Notes: generated from the letters alone by a model not told the origin. 22,525 nt of DNA from Legionellaceae bacterium UBA2794 (GCA_002352055.1 DEHS01000097.1:1-22525); one strand, 5' to 3'; shown: positions 8,074 to 17,015, counted from the first letter of the stretch. Made by a program: numbers and translations.

Positions 8074-10065
8074 CTAAAAATTATTATTCCTTTTCAACTT
8101 AGGTGAATCTATATCTGATGCTTCTGATTCCTCTCTGTTCCTATTTTCTGAGTTGACCTTTATTCTTGGTAACACCCGCAAAGAAGAGGTTCGGGTACCA
8201 GCAAAAATACTACGTTTATCTAAACCAGCCCCCTCGCGTGAGGCGCCATCATTACCAGTCAGCTTTTTTATCTCAGATTTATCAGGCAACCTCATTTCGC
8301 GCCCAGGTGATGTTTGCGATCTGGGTACCAAAAAAGAATGTTTTATAATAACCTCGGGCATAATCGAATGAACATCGGATTTTGATTTTTTTTTGTTCTC
8401 ATTATTGTTTATCGAATGATGACGTCTGAAGGATTCCGGGGAAATCGTATCCTTATCCGGTGGAACCGTATACCCAAAATATATTTCCGATATAAATGGA
8501 AGAAATGAATTCTTGATATTTGCATATAACTTAATCCGTTCGTCGATATAATTTGCAATAGAATTAAAATTCATTTTGTATAGATAAGCTAAATCAGTCA
8601 AATCATCCAATGTAAATGCATGATCATTAAGCTCTAGTAACATATAGAGCGTTTTTAAGTGTCTTAAATATTCTTCCAGGTTTTTAACATTAGGTAGCTT
8701 TTTCGTATTCTCAATCTTGTCTATACTCCTGAAATGATTTTTAAAGGAGGTATCCTGGTATCTTATAGCTCTGTCACCACAAATAATAGTTGCATTAGCG
8801 GATATTCCATCTATTAACTGAATCACTCGCTCTATAATTTCGATTTTTTCTTGTTCCTTAATTTTGGGTTTACATAAAAGAAGTTTCGCTTTAATTTTAC
8901 TACCCATACTACTTAAAAATACATAATAGTTAAGTGTATGCTCACCACAAAATAAAAGATGAGGGTTAAGCTTGAGGATAGCTGTCGGAACTAATTCTGT
9001 TTTATGGAGGTCTAAGATAACTCTTATTTTTTGAATGCTTTCGTTATACGAGTCGTCATGAGCAAAACAGCTCCCCTTTTTAATATCTGAAATTAATTTT
9101 TCGGTCTGATGTAACACGAAGTTTTTAGCATGCTGAAATTGAAGAAACTGACTATTTTGACTTTCAATAAAATCAACTAACACCTTAGGTAGAAGATGAA
9201 GCTCATCAATTAATAATTTCTTTTTTTCTAAAGCTGGCTCTTTATTATAGGATGTGTGTTTTTTCCTGATTGAATCTATAAATTTTGATACTTCAATCAT
9301 ATGTTTGAATATCAATCCCAGCTCTCGATGACACACGGTTTTGTTTAAAAACGTCATTACTGATGGCAAGGTGTTTTCAAGCACAAAATAAAATTTTCCA
9401 GAAAGCATCCCTGACTCGATGTCACTAATTTTTTTAAATTTTGCCTTAATACTTTTATTAACGTGAGCTTTTATATTAAGCTTTATTTTAGTTTCTATGC
9501 CATTCATTTCCTTTTTTTTAGGCAAATGATTTATAATTTTGAAATACTTAACAATATCTTGTTGTTTGACTAATTTCAGGAGACTGTTGGTTTTATTGAT
9601 AACTTCTTGCAATTGCTCTAAAAAATCAACATGGTCAAGTGAATAATTCTTATATTGACGGTTTTTAAGTATATCGTTGTTAAACGCCTTATATTCCTCT
9701 TTTATTTGGCTCAATTCCAGTAAAAACTGCTCTAAGGCTTCAATCTGGATGATAAAAAAAGGAGTTTTCTCCTGATTATATGTCGCATTATCCCAAACAA
9801 ATCGACCAATTGGTGAATTCATAAACCTGTTTACGATTAATGTTTGAAAGTTATTATTCATTTCTGAATCTTTGTCGTACTGATAATTAATAATTTCTTT
9901 GTAATTCTTAAATAGCTCATCAAGATAAAACAAATTCTGACCCATTTGAATTATCTGGGAATGAATTCTTTTGAGACGAAGCTGTAAATCCAGCAATTTG
10001 GAATCTATTTCTTCATCAATGTGTTTTACCGATTCCTTTTTTCTCTTCAAATATGATTTGAACAT
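8074..10065 (-). CDS. Unknown 663-residue protein, effector-like, between recO and pdxJ
   Basis: No family recognised. The protein is mostly helical, rich in Lys, Ile, Asn and Glu, with a basic start (MFKSYLKRKKE) and probable coiled coil around residues 15-60 and 105-170. It has no signal peptide and no clear membrane span. From about residue 535 the sequence becomes Ser-, Arg- and Asn-rich and probably disordered. It ends with an acidic patch (REESEASDID) about 20 residues from the C-terminus, then a basic PKLKRNNNF. That patch resembles the E-block of Legionella Dot/Icm secretion signals; a secreted role is inference. The ATG is preceded by AAGGGA six bases upstream. The gene is more AT-rich than its neighbours and has its own promoter candidate, which suggests insertion into an older era-recO-pdxJ unit. 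No terminator is obvious after it. Confidence 0.88.
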   Translation of the reverse strand: MFKSYLKRKKESVKHIDEEIDSKLLDLQLRLKRIHSQIIQMGQNLFYLDELFKNYKEIINYQYDKDSEMNNNFQTLIVNRFMNSPIGRFVWDNATYNQEKTPFFIIQIEALEQFLLELSQIKEEYKAFNNDILKNRQYKNYSLDHVDFLEQLQEVINKTNSLLKLVKQQDIVKYFKIINHLPKKKEMNGIETKIKLNIKAHVNKSIKAKFKKISDIESGMLSGKFYFVLENTLPSVMTFLNKTVCHRELGLIFKHMIEVSKFIDSIRKKHTSYNKEPALEKKKLLIDELHLLPKVLVDFIESQNSQFLQFQHAKNFVLHQTEKLISDIKKGSCFAHDDSYNESIQKIRVILDLHKTELVPTAILKLNPHLLFCGEHTLNYYVFLSSMGSKIKAKLLLCKPKIKEQEKIEIIERVIQLIDGISANATIICGDRAIRYQDTSFKNHFRSIDKIENTKKLPNVKNLEEYLRHLKTLYMLLELNDHAFTLDDLTDLAYLYKMNFNSIANYIDERIKLYANIKNSFLPFISEIYFGYTVPPDKDTISPESFRRHHSINNNENKKKSKSDVHSIMPEVIIKHSFLVPRSQTSPGREMRLPDKSEIKKLTGNDGASREGAGLDKRSIFAGTRTSSLRVLPRIKVNSENRNREESEASDIDSPKLKRNNNF

Positions 10066-10152
10066 ATTAATCCCTTAAATTATCTCAAATTTTAAAATTG
10101 GAGGATTTCCTTAAAAAACAATACTTAAATTTTTAAATAATATAAATGATCA

Positions 10153-10181
10153 ATTAGAATAATACGAGGTCATAATTTCAA
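10153..10181 (-). promoter_or_regulatory. Candidate sigma70 promoter for the 663-residue gene
   Basis: On the minus strand TTGAAA (10176-10181) and TCTAAT (10153-10158) are separated by exactly 17 bases. It lies in the 144-base AT-rich gap after recO and would give a leader of about 80 bases. Each hexamer matches consensus at five of six positions. Confidence 0.5.
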
Positions 10182-10209
10182 AATGGAAAGGATATTAGAA
10201 AATAGAAGA

Positions 10210-10890
10210 TTAACTCAGATACAAAGCTCTTGCTTTAATGTCCCTCCCGCCCAGCAAATAGTCTATAGCCTGGCGCATAATTATTTTGGCAGATTTAAGA
10301 AATGCAGCATCACTCAAGTCATCGGCAGCCAGGGCAAGAAGATGCTCTCCCGGGATTCCTTTTTCAGAAAGGACAAATCCCTCACCTGCAATAAAATGAT
10401 AGAAAGAATTTATCTCAATGGGATTATCACTTCGCGCATCATGAGTCAATGAGAAACAATGACCGCATGCATTTAATAATGCCCATTCAAAACGACGCAA
10501 TAAAGATTCGACTAAAAACTTATCCTGGGTAGAGGCTAATCCATTTAAGGTAAATAAATAGGCTTGGAATAATTCGGGTTCACTCAATAAAGGACTTAAT
10601 GCGTAGTACAATAATTCATTGATATACAATCCTGAAAATAAAGAGGTGTCCGTTAGAGGAAGCATAGGTGATTGGGTTTCGATGCTTTGCGCATAATAAC
10701 GTCCATGTCGCTCATCAATACCAATCCATAAGGGGGTAAACGCCTGCAAAAGAGACTGCTTTTTAGGAGTTCGCCCTCCTTTGCAAAGACATTCAACCAA
10801 TCCTAAATCGGGGGTAAAAAAATGAACTCTGGCACTGGTATCTCCAGACCATTGTTTATAAATAACCCAGGCTTGAATCGATTTAGTCAT
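10210..10890 (-). CDS. recO: DNA repair and recombination mediator RecO
   Basis: RecO acts with RecR to load RecA on SSB-coated DNA in the RecFOR gap-repair pathway. The 226 residues are in the usual range. The N-terminal OB-fold is visible in AWVIYKQWSGDTSARVHFFT and LGLVECLCKGGRTPKKQSLL, where the conserved basic K-G-x-R loop binds DNA. The C-terminal helical domain contains ESLLRRFEWALLNACGHC. The ATG overlaps the last eight bases of era (ATGACTAA), so recO is translationally coupled to era, and the gene order itself supports the call. After the stop comes a 144-base gap and the unknown gene in the place where pdxJ often lies. Confidence 0.94.
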   Translation of the reverse strand: MTKSIQAWVIYKQWSGDTSARVHFFTPDLGLVECLCKGGRTPKKQSLLQAFTPLWIGIDERHGRYYAQSIETQSPMLPLTDTSLFSGLYINELLYYALSPLLSEPELFQAYLFTLNGLASTQDKFLVESLLRRFEWALLNACGHCFSLTHDARSDNPIEINSFYHFIAGEGFVLSEKGIPGEHLLALAADDLSDAAFLKSAKIIMRQAIDYLLGGRDIKARALYLS

Positions 10891-11767
10891 AACCTAATTG
10901 CTTTAATATGCGCTCATCATCCGCCCATCCGGATTTCACTTTACACCAACATTGTAAAAAAACTTTTTTATCGAGCATTTTTTCCATATCCAAACGTGCA
11001 CTGGTAGCCATTTCTTTTAATTTTTGCCCTTTTTCGCCAATTACCATGCGTTTATGACTGTCTTTTTCTACCAAAATCAACGCATGAATCCGCACCAGAT
11101 TGCCCTCATCCTTGTAAGATTCAATGTCTACAGTAACAGAATAAGGCAATTCCTGACCACAAAAGCGAAAGATTTTTTCTCGCAATAATTCAGCACAAAG
11201 GAATTTAGTCGAGCGATCTGTAAACTGGTCATCTGGAAATAAATGAGGTCCTTCGGGAAGATAATTGACTAGCTTGGCCTGAAGCTCATCAACCTGTACT
11301 CCAGTTTTGGCAGAAATAGGAATAATTGCCTCAAAATGATGACGTTTACTGATTTCTTCAATCCAGGGAAGCAATTGCGATTTATCAACTATCTTGTCCA
11401 CCTTATTAACCACCAGAACGCATGGAACTTCAGATTGTTTGATGAGACTTAAGACATATTCATCCTCATCTTCCCAATGCGTTCCATCAACGATGAATGC
11501 AACGACATCGACATCACGCAACACACTGATTGCCGTTTTATTCATCATACGATTCATTGCTTTTTTATTGCCTTGATGAATTCCGGGAGTGTCAACATAA
11601 ACGTACTGGTAATCCCCATCGGTTTTAATTCCGTTGATACTGTGCCGGGTGGTTTGCGGTTTTTTTGAGGTAATACTTAATTTTTGCTCTAAAATATGAT
11701 TTAAGAGAGTTGATTTCCCTACATTAGGTCTTCCGACTAAGGCAATATATCCACAATATCTTGTCAT
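10883..11767 (-). CDS. era: GTPase Era
   Basis: An essential GTPase that binds the 3' end of 16S rRNA during 30S assembly, working at the inner face of the membrane. The 294 residues match family length. G motifs are in order: GRPNVGKS (12-19), the switch I Thr in KPQTTRHSI, DTPGIH (59-64), NKVDK (about 121-125) and ISAKTG. The C-terminal KH domain includes VIGEKGQKLKEM followed by the typical VFLQCWCKVKSGWADDE ending. AGGAATT lies upstream of the ATG. In many relatives rnc and lepB precede era; here the next gene upstream is divergent and unrelated, so era begins a shortened unit era-recO. Confidence 0.98.
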   Translation of the reverse strand: MTRYCGYIALVGRPNVGKSTLLNHILEQKLSITSKKPQTTRHSINGIKTDGDYQYVYVDTPGIHQGNKKAMNRMMNKTAISVLRDVDVVAFIVDGTHWEDEDEYVLSLIKQSEVPCVLVVNKVDKIVDKSQLLPWIEEISKRHHFEAIIPISAKTGVQVDELQAKLVNYLPEGPHLFPDDQFTDRSTKFLCAELLREKIFRFCGQELPYSVTVDIESYKDEGNLVRIHALILVEKDSHKRMVIGEKGQKLKEMATSARLDMEKMLDKKVFLQCWCKVKSGWADDERILKQLGYD

Positions 11768-11909
11768 TAATTAATTCCTGTTTATTTTTAAAACATTTTA
11801 TCAGTCGAGCACTAAAACTTCCAGTTGTATTGACGTCTTAAAAAAATCAAATAAGCCTACTTGCCAATCACTAGTATTCTCAGGTACTCTGTATAGTATA
11901 TGAACAAAA

Positions 11910-14900
11910 ATGGATTTTATGCCTGACTATATAAAAACAAATGGCCAGACCCAAGTCATAATACCCTTAAGAGTCCATCCTTATCACCATGAAGAAATGT
12001 TCAGCATTACTGGAAGTGTATTTAGTAATGAAGCCGGAACTGTTATTTATGGTCATTATGATATGGAGTATCTTTTACCAAAAGGTGATAGCCTCCATTT
12101 GATTGCAAATCATAATAAAAAAAACGTACAGCTTCTTCTGCTCACCTACGATGCCCAATTGTTAAAATTATTACCGGGTACACGTTCTTCATCGCTGGTG
12201 GCCGACACCATAAATACGCTAAACCGATATATAACACGAGCCCGTAATTACAAACAACCACTCAATGGGGCCCAGAATGATAAATTACATCAGGCAAAAT
12301 TAGCTATTAAAGCGCTTCATTTGCTTTTGAAAAAAGAGCGCTCTTTAAACAATACGGATTATTATAGTCAAGAACTACTACGCCAAAATATTCTTGAAAT
12401 TATCGATAACTGTAGGGATCTAAACCGAACTCTTGCCAATGACCCTCTTATTTCTGAAGGAAGTTTTGGTAAAATTTTATACGATGCCTATAAAACGGCA
12501 CAACACTATTCATTTAATCGTGTTTTTCCAGTTGCGCGACAGGATCAAATGGATTTTACAAAATGTCATACCTCCAACCGCAACAAACCTTGCTTCGTAT
12601 GGGATAGCGAATTACACATCGGGCAAGACAGTGCGCAATTAGATGAATCGTTGCAAATTATTTGCCACTATTATCAATTAAATCCTTCTGCGAAACTAAC
12701 AAATCTCCCAGCGAGTCGTTTTGAAAAAATCGAGTCCTTTATTACTCAATTATGGCGAGATAGCCAGGACTGGATTAACTATCTGGCTCAAAAAAGACAG
12801 ACCAATCATGTGACCCACGTACATCGTCTCACTAACGGAGTATCGCTTACCAGAATTAGCCCTTACTATACACTTAAAGGTCTTACTCAAAAGGGATTTA
12901 GCAGTTTAAATGAAATAGCACTTCATTTTACCCAAGAGATAAAACCACACCTTTCGAATAATTTAAAAGAGGCGGAAAAAATCCTTGCTTCGAAACAAAA
13001 TGGGGAATGGGCTATCGTTTCGGATCAAAATGCATTCCTGATTCGCATTGATAACAGATTGATACAAATAAATTATTTTCTCAAAGATACCTTATATTAT
13101 CCGTTGCCAGAAGGTGATGATCTTTATACTCTTAGCCAGTTAACCAAACGTCATCTTTATTTACCGGAACGCTTTGCATTGCAATTTAAAGCATTTATAT
13201 CGCGCATCCCCTCCTTTTTTAGAAATTTTTATCAAAACATGCGCCATTTTCTGACCGACGAATTACATCAGGATTTTTTAAATCATATTCATGCCTCTCA
13301 TCACCGGAAAATGCAATACTCTGACCGGATACGGACTAATATTAAATCTAAAGCAAGATACTCATTGAATGAAGCTTTGAAAAGCAAAGGTTTTTTACCT
13401 AATGGTCAAACCATAGAGGAATTTATCAGAGAACAACTTATCAATAGTCCCTACATAATTGCCCAGGCGAAGCATCTGCCAGGACCTCCCCCTTATGATA
13501 ATCCATTGCACCGCATCTTAGGAATAATACGGCATGTAGGCGCATTTTTTATCGACAGCAGTGAAAAAAATCCATTGCTTGGTACTTTGGCAATGGCTGC
13601 TTATATGTTTGGTGCTGGAGCGGTTCTTAATCCAGAATTATTAACCTCAGTACTGACTAAATTACATCTTAACGGTTTAATTTCAGGAATTGAACCGACT
13701 CAAAAATTAGCACGTTTGATGAGCCACGGTACCATATCAGAAACACTTTCTGCATCCGCTGCTCTCTGGCAGGCTACTATTACAGGTGGGAGTTTAGATG
13801 AATTTATTCTCGATGCTATTAGCGCTTTAAAAGAAAATCCAGCAGAAATCGCAATCATTGCAGCACTGGCAATGAGCCTGGGCTATGGTCTAACCCAAAT
13901 GATACCTTTTCTAAAACATGAAATGGGGGATTTTCCCTACAGCAGTTATGCTGCAATTGGCGGTAAAGGCGGAGCTGCGCTTTATGATACCATAATGCAT
14001 CCTGGAGAAGATTGGCTTATAGGAACCTGCAAATGGATTTGCAAAAGCGCTCTTATTATAGGAAAGCTTTTATTAGGCCCGCTTATTGAAGGATATTCTT
14101 ACGGATATCCTCATGGATTTCTTAGTGGATTGAAAAAAAGCGGTACTTTATTAAAAAAAATAGGCGTTCAAATTGCTGCAGCCTTAACTGATTTTTCACT
14201 CGCCCTCCTCACGATACCCTTTATTGAATTAAGCTCCCTGCTACTTCATGTGCCGTTCAGAGGAGTTACAGGTTTTATAATTAAGTTCCTCTCAATGCTT
14301 GGGGTTATTCAAACACTAGGTCAAGGGCTAATTGATTTCTCAGTGAGACCCTCGAAAACAAATTTCATCTCTGAATTTACTCTGTCCCCTTTGTATGGCT
14401 TCACCTCCCCATTTGGCTTATATTCTAATGTTTTGCCCCTTAATGTCTTCTTCAATTTTTTTCGAATTATTTTGTTTCCATTTCAACTCTTGAAAAATAT
14501 TATTCTCCTTCCGGCCTTTGATATATTATCTTTATTGACTCGAATAGTTTTAACTGTTTCAAGCCCAATAGTTCGTACCAGCGCTTACACAAGTGGTTAT
14601 TTTTTATACTCTTTAGGTTTCTTTTGGGATAAATCCTTAGGTGAGCTCTTTAAACTTTCTGCAAAAACGTTGAGTCAATCGGTAAACTTTATAGATAATA
14701 ACGTGGGTAGGATAAAACAACACGTCTTATCCTGTATCGAAGTGATGCGTCGAGGTTTGTATGACTGGGCATTTAAAGTGGAAGATACATTAATTCATAA
14801 AATTAAAACGGATGAGCAATACTACTTAACTAATCCGCAGCGCTATGAATTAATTGGACATCATACTACGAGCAATTGTTTAATAAACCACTTATTAAAC

Positions 14901-15029
14901 GCATCTCCAACTACATCTGAAGTTAAGATACATTCTGAGGACCATAATTTTAGTATCCTTTTCCCCAAACCTACTGGTTCTCAGGAGCCTAAACTGAGTG
15001 AGACGAAAATATCTTTAATTAAATCTTAA
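11910..15029 (+). CDS. Unknown 1039-residue protein with hydrophobic C-terminal half
   Basis: No family recognised. Residues 1-450 are soluble and mixed in composition; the first part (about 13-90) alternates strand-like segments. From about 535 the protein turns hydrophobic, with candidate membrane or membrane-embedded segments near 555-575, 645-668, 705-728, 752-778, 785-808, 843-872 and 875-892. The last 130 residues are soluble again. There is no N-terminal signal peptide. Long proteins with internal hydrophobic hairpins and soluble ends occur among Legionella effectors that insert into host membranes; this is only a resemblance. The start is uncertain: the first ATG (11910) has no good binding site, and the fourth codon ATG at 11919 is preceded by TGGA and lies better placed after the TATAGT at 11892-11897. 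The gene is divergent from era. Confidence 0.88.
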   Translation: MDFMPDYIKTNGQTQVIIPLRVHPYHHEEMFSITGSVFSNEAGTVIYGHYDMEYLLPKGDSLHLIANHNKKNVQLLLLTYDAQLLKLLPGTRSSSLVADTINTLNRYITRARNYKQPLNGAQNDKLHQAKLAIKALHLLLKKERSLNNTDYYSQELLRQNILEIIDNCRDLNRTLANDPLISEGSFGKILYDAYKTAQHYSFNRVFPVARQDQMDFTKCHTSNRNKPCFVWDSELHIGQDSAQLDESLQIICHYYQLNPSAKLTNLPASRFEKIESFITQLWRDSQDWINYLAQKRQTNHVTHVHRLTNGVSLTRISPYYTLKGLTQKGFSSLNEIALHFTQEIKPHLSNNLKEAEKILASKQNGEWAIVSDQNAFLIRIDNRLIQINYFLKDTLYYPLPEGDDLYTLSQLTKRHLYLPERFALQFKAFISRIPSFFRNFYQNMRHFLTDELHQDFLNHIHASHHRKMQYSDRIRTNIKSKARYSLNEALKSKGFLPNGQTIEEFIREQLINSPYIIAQAKHLPGPPPYDNPLHRILGIIRHVGAFFIDSSEKNPLLGTLAMAAYMFGAGAVLNPELLTSVLTKLHLNGLISGIEPTQKLARLMSHGTISETLSASAALWQATITGGSLDEFILDAISALKENPAEIAIIAALAMSLGYGLTQMIPFLKHEMGDFPYSSYAAIGGKGGAALYDTIMHPGEDWLIGTCKWICKSALIIGKLLLGPLIEGYSYGYPHGFLSGLKKSGTLLKKIGVQIAAALTDFSLALLTIPFIELSSLLLHVPFRGVTGFIIKFLSMLGVIQTLGQGLIDFSVRPSKTNFISEFTLSPLYGFTSPFGLYSNVLPLNVFFNFFRIILFPFQLLKNIILLPAFDILSLLTRIVLTVSSPIVRTSAYTSGYFLYSLGFFWDKSLGELFKLSAKTLSQSVNFIDNNVGRIKQHVLSCIEVMRRGLYDWAFKVEDTLIHKIKTDEQYYLTNPQRYELIGHHTTSNCLINHLLNASPTTSEVKIHSEDHNFSILFPKPTGSQEPKLSETKISLIKS

Positions 15030-15035
15030 TCAAAG

Positions 15036-15119
15036 TTGCAATAGGTAAAACTTGAATTTATCATGAACACATTCACCCCTCCTAAATATGATGCAATATT
15101 AATCAATGTTGTGTATAAT
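15036..15119 (+). promoter_or_regulatory. Promoter candidates before the 618-residue gene
   Basis: There are two options in the 120-base spacer. TTGCAA (15036-15041), 17 bases, then TATCAT (15059-15064) makes a complete but modest promoter. A perfect TATAAT at 15114-15119 lies 30 bases before the start codon but has only a poor -35 (ATGCAA). No terminator hairpin is evident after the previous gene, so read-through is also possible. Confidence 0.3.
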
Positions 15120-15149
15120 TAACATAATTGAAACAACAGGAACCAAAAA

Positions 15150-17006
15150 ATGCCTATATCTAAAGATCAAAATCAATCTCCTGAAGTTATTGTTGATACG
15201 ATGAGTGATAAATCAGAAGAGCGCTTGTTTTCCGCAAAAAAAGACTTTTTAGGTGAGAACATGGCTTCTGCTTTATCAGATTCAGTCGATATCAAATCAG
15301 AAACAAAGTTGTCTCAAACCAATTCTTTAGAGCAATGGGCTAAATCAATTTTCGAACCTGAAAATAATTTGGATGCGCCGACTACTGCTGAATTAAGTCG
15401 CTTTGGATTAAAAACGCCCCAGGATGTTATTCGTTTTCTAAAATCCCCTGCCGGTGAAACGGTAATCGCCGAAATGGGTGCCCAACTTGCAGAAGAAAAA
15501 GCGCTTGAAAGGCGTCAGCAGCTCATGCATTTGGAGCATTCACTCTTGATTCATCGCTTGATGTCCCTTTTATTTTTATGGTATCTGAATAAAGAGACTC
15601 ATGCATCAGAACAAATTAGAGACTTAATTCAGCAACAAAATCAAAGAGCAATAGAAAATGCAGGGTCTCAACCTTCATCACGCCCCTCATCAACCAACGA
15701 CAACAGAGACAACTTAAGAGCAACGATAGCTAATTACGAGCGAGCGCTCCAGGCAGTCGATTCCAGAAGAGCTGCTTTACAACAAGAGCAGGAAGAACTT
15801 AAAAAAGAAGAATCCAAGCTGGCAGAACAAGGTAAGTCGCTTGAAGAAAAATATGATACTTTTGAAGAAGCAATCAACGACTTTGAACAGCCGGAAGAAG
15901 AGGAGTTAACCGCGGTTGAGATAGAGGAGCGAATTGCGAAGATCACTGAAGAAATGAATGCTCAGGTTGTAAAACTTTTCGAAATTGTGGAAGAAAATGC
16001 TGAAACTTTAGCATTTAAAAATGCTCACAATGCCCTAAATTTAAAACTGGCAAATTACCATGATCGTAGAGCAGTAATGCAAGGTGAAAAAATTTACGTA
16101 GATGAAGAAGGACAAACAGTTACATCCTTTAAAAAGGCTGCATTTATTTTTGACATCAGACAAAAAGATGAAAAGATTGTTAGAATAAAAGATGACATAT
16201 TTCTTTTGAAATCGGGGCAGGACTCCAATTTAATCAATTCGAATCCAGAACTTGCCAAACGTCAATATGAAATGGCACGCCAAAACACAAATAAAATTGT
16301 TAAAGAAAATGATAAGCTGTACTTGTTAAAACCAGGACAAGATTGGAATAGCGTCAAAGGAAGTCCCGAGCTTAAGCATCAGGCACAAAAAGAATATGAT
16401 GACTCAAAACAGGACCTCATGACCGTTAAGAAAATTATTCATTATCACAAGGGTGCGGAACACTCCATGCATGATGAAAAAGTTGAAGCAGTACGTTCCA
16501 AATCTGCTAACAATATTGAAGAAATACGGTCTATTGATAATCATAGAATTGTTTTGGAATCAAACATGGCTACTGCGAATGCACTATTAAACTCGCCTCA
16601 ACTATCTCAGACAATTCCAAAGCCTGCTTCCACATCAATTTCTACAAGCAATCGTCATGCTTTAAATCAGGCACCGGTGACGGCATACTATCGGACTAGA
16701 CTAAACGAAATAAAAAGCAAGGCAGAAGTTTATTTCAAAGATTTAGAACCGTTGTTAAATGCACTTCCCCAGAGTGAGGAACATAAAAGTATATTACGGA
16801 ATATTCCCAGATCAGGGCCTATACCCTTTCAAACCATGCAATCTATACTGACTTATATGGAACGATTTGGAATAGACGCCACTAACCCTGCTGTCACTAA
16901 AATTCAAAACCCCTCCGAGCTTGCGAATCAAAATAATATGGAGAGTAATCGGGAAATTGAATTAACTCCCTTCAATATGAATCCAAGTCCCTTTAAACGG
17001 CCTTAA
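15150..17006 (+). CDS. Unknown 618-residue coiled-coil protein with internal repeats
   Basis: No family recognised with confidence. Residues 1-60 are polar and probably disordered. Residues 58-115 form a small helical domain (EQWAKSIFEP, FGLKTPQDVIRFLKSP). A short hydrophobic helix lies near 134-147 (HRLMSLLFLWYL). Residues 188-300 are a strong Glu- and Lys-rich coiled coil. Around 313-422 a beta-hairpin-like motif ending in Gly-Gln-Asp or Gly-Gln-Thr recurs, twice within clear 40-residue units. The C-terminal 120 residues are helical, then a Pro-rich tail preceded by an acidic MESNREIELT. The layout (coiled coil, no signal peptide, acidic C-terminal patch) suggests a Dot/Icm-type effector, perhaps of the LidA style, but I cannot test that. 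The ATG follows AACAGGAA. It lies 120 bases after the 1039-residue gene on the same strand. Confidence 0.88.
   Translation: MPISKDQNQSPEVIVDTMSDKSEERLFSAKKDFLGENMASALSDSVDIKSETKLSQTNSLEQWAKSIFEPENNLDAPTTAELSRFGLKTPQDVIRFLKSPAGETVIAEMGAQLAEEKALERRQQLMHLEHSLLIHRLMSLLFLWYLNKETHASEQIRDLIQQQNQRAIENAGSQPSSRPSSTNDNRDNLRATIANYERALQAVDSRRAALQQEQEELKKEESKLAEQGKSLEEKYDTFEEAINDFEQPEEEELTAVEIEERIAKITEEMNAQVVKLFEIVEENAETLAFKNAHNALNLKLANYHDRRAVMQGEKIYVDEEGQTVTSFKKAAFIFDIRQKDEKIVRIKDDIFLLKSGQDSNLINSNPELAKRQYEMARQNTNKIVKENDKLYLLKPGQDWNSVKGSPELKHQAQKEYDDSKQDLMTVKKIIHYHKGAEHSMHDEKVEAVRSKSANNIEEIRSIDNHRIVLESNMATANALLNSPQLSQTIPKPASTSISTSNRHALNQAPVTAYYRTRLNEIKSKAEVYFKDLEPLLNALPQSEEHKSILRNIPRSGPIPFQTMQSILTYMERFGIDATNPAVTKIQNPSELANQNNMESNREIELTPFNMNPSPFKRP
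16176..16415 (+). repeat. Two 40-residue internal protein repeats
   Basis: Codons 343-382 and 383-422 of the 618-residue protein align without gaps: IVRIKDDIFLLKSGQD and IVKENDKLYLLKPGQD, each followed about ten residues later by PEL. A weaker related hairpin (KIYVDEEGQT) occurs at 314-323. The DNA copies have diverged, so the duplication is old. Confidence 0.65.
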
Positions 17007-17015
17007 TTTGTAGGA

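Noticed and set aside
10066..10209. PmrA- or CpxR-type regulatory boxes upstream of the effector-like genes
   Set aside because: I looked for TTAA-type and GTAAA-type paired boxes before the three complete unknown genes and saw no convincing pair.
10183..10452. 89-codon plus-strand frame starting in the recO spacer
   Set aside because: Mostly antisense to the end of recO, with unlikely composition; the spacer part is better explained as the promoter of the 663-residue gene.
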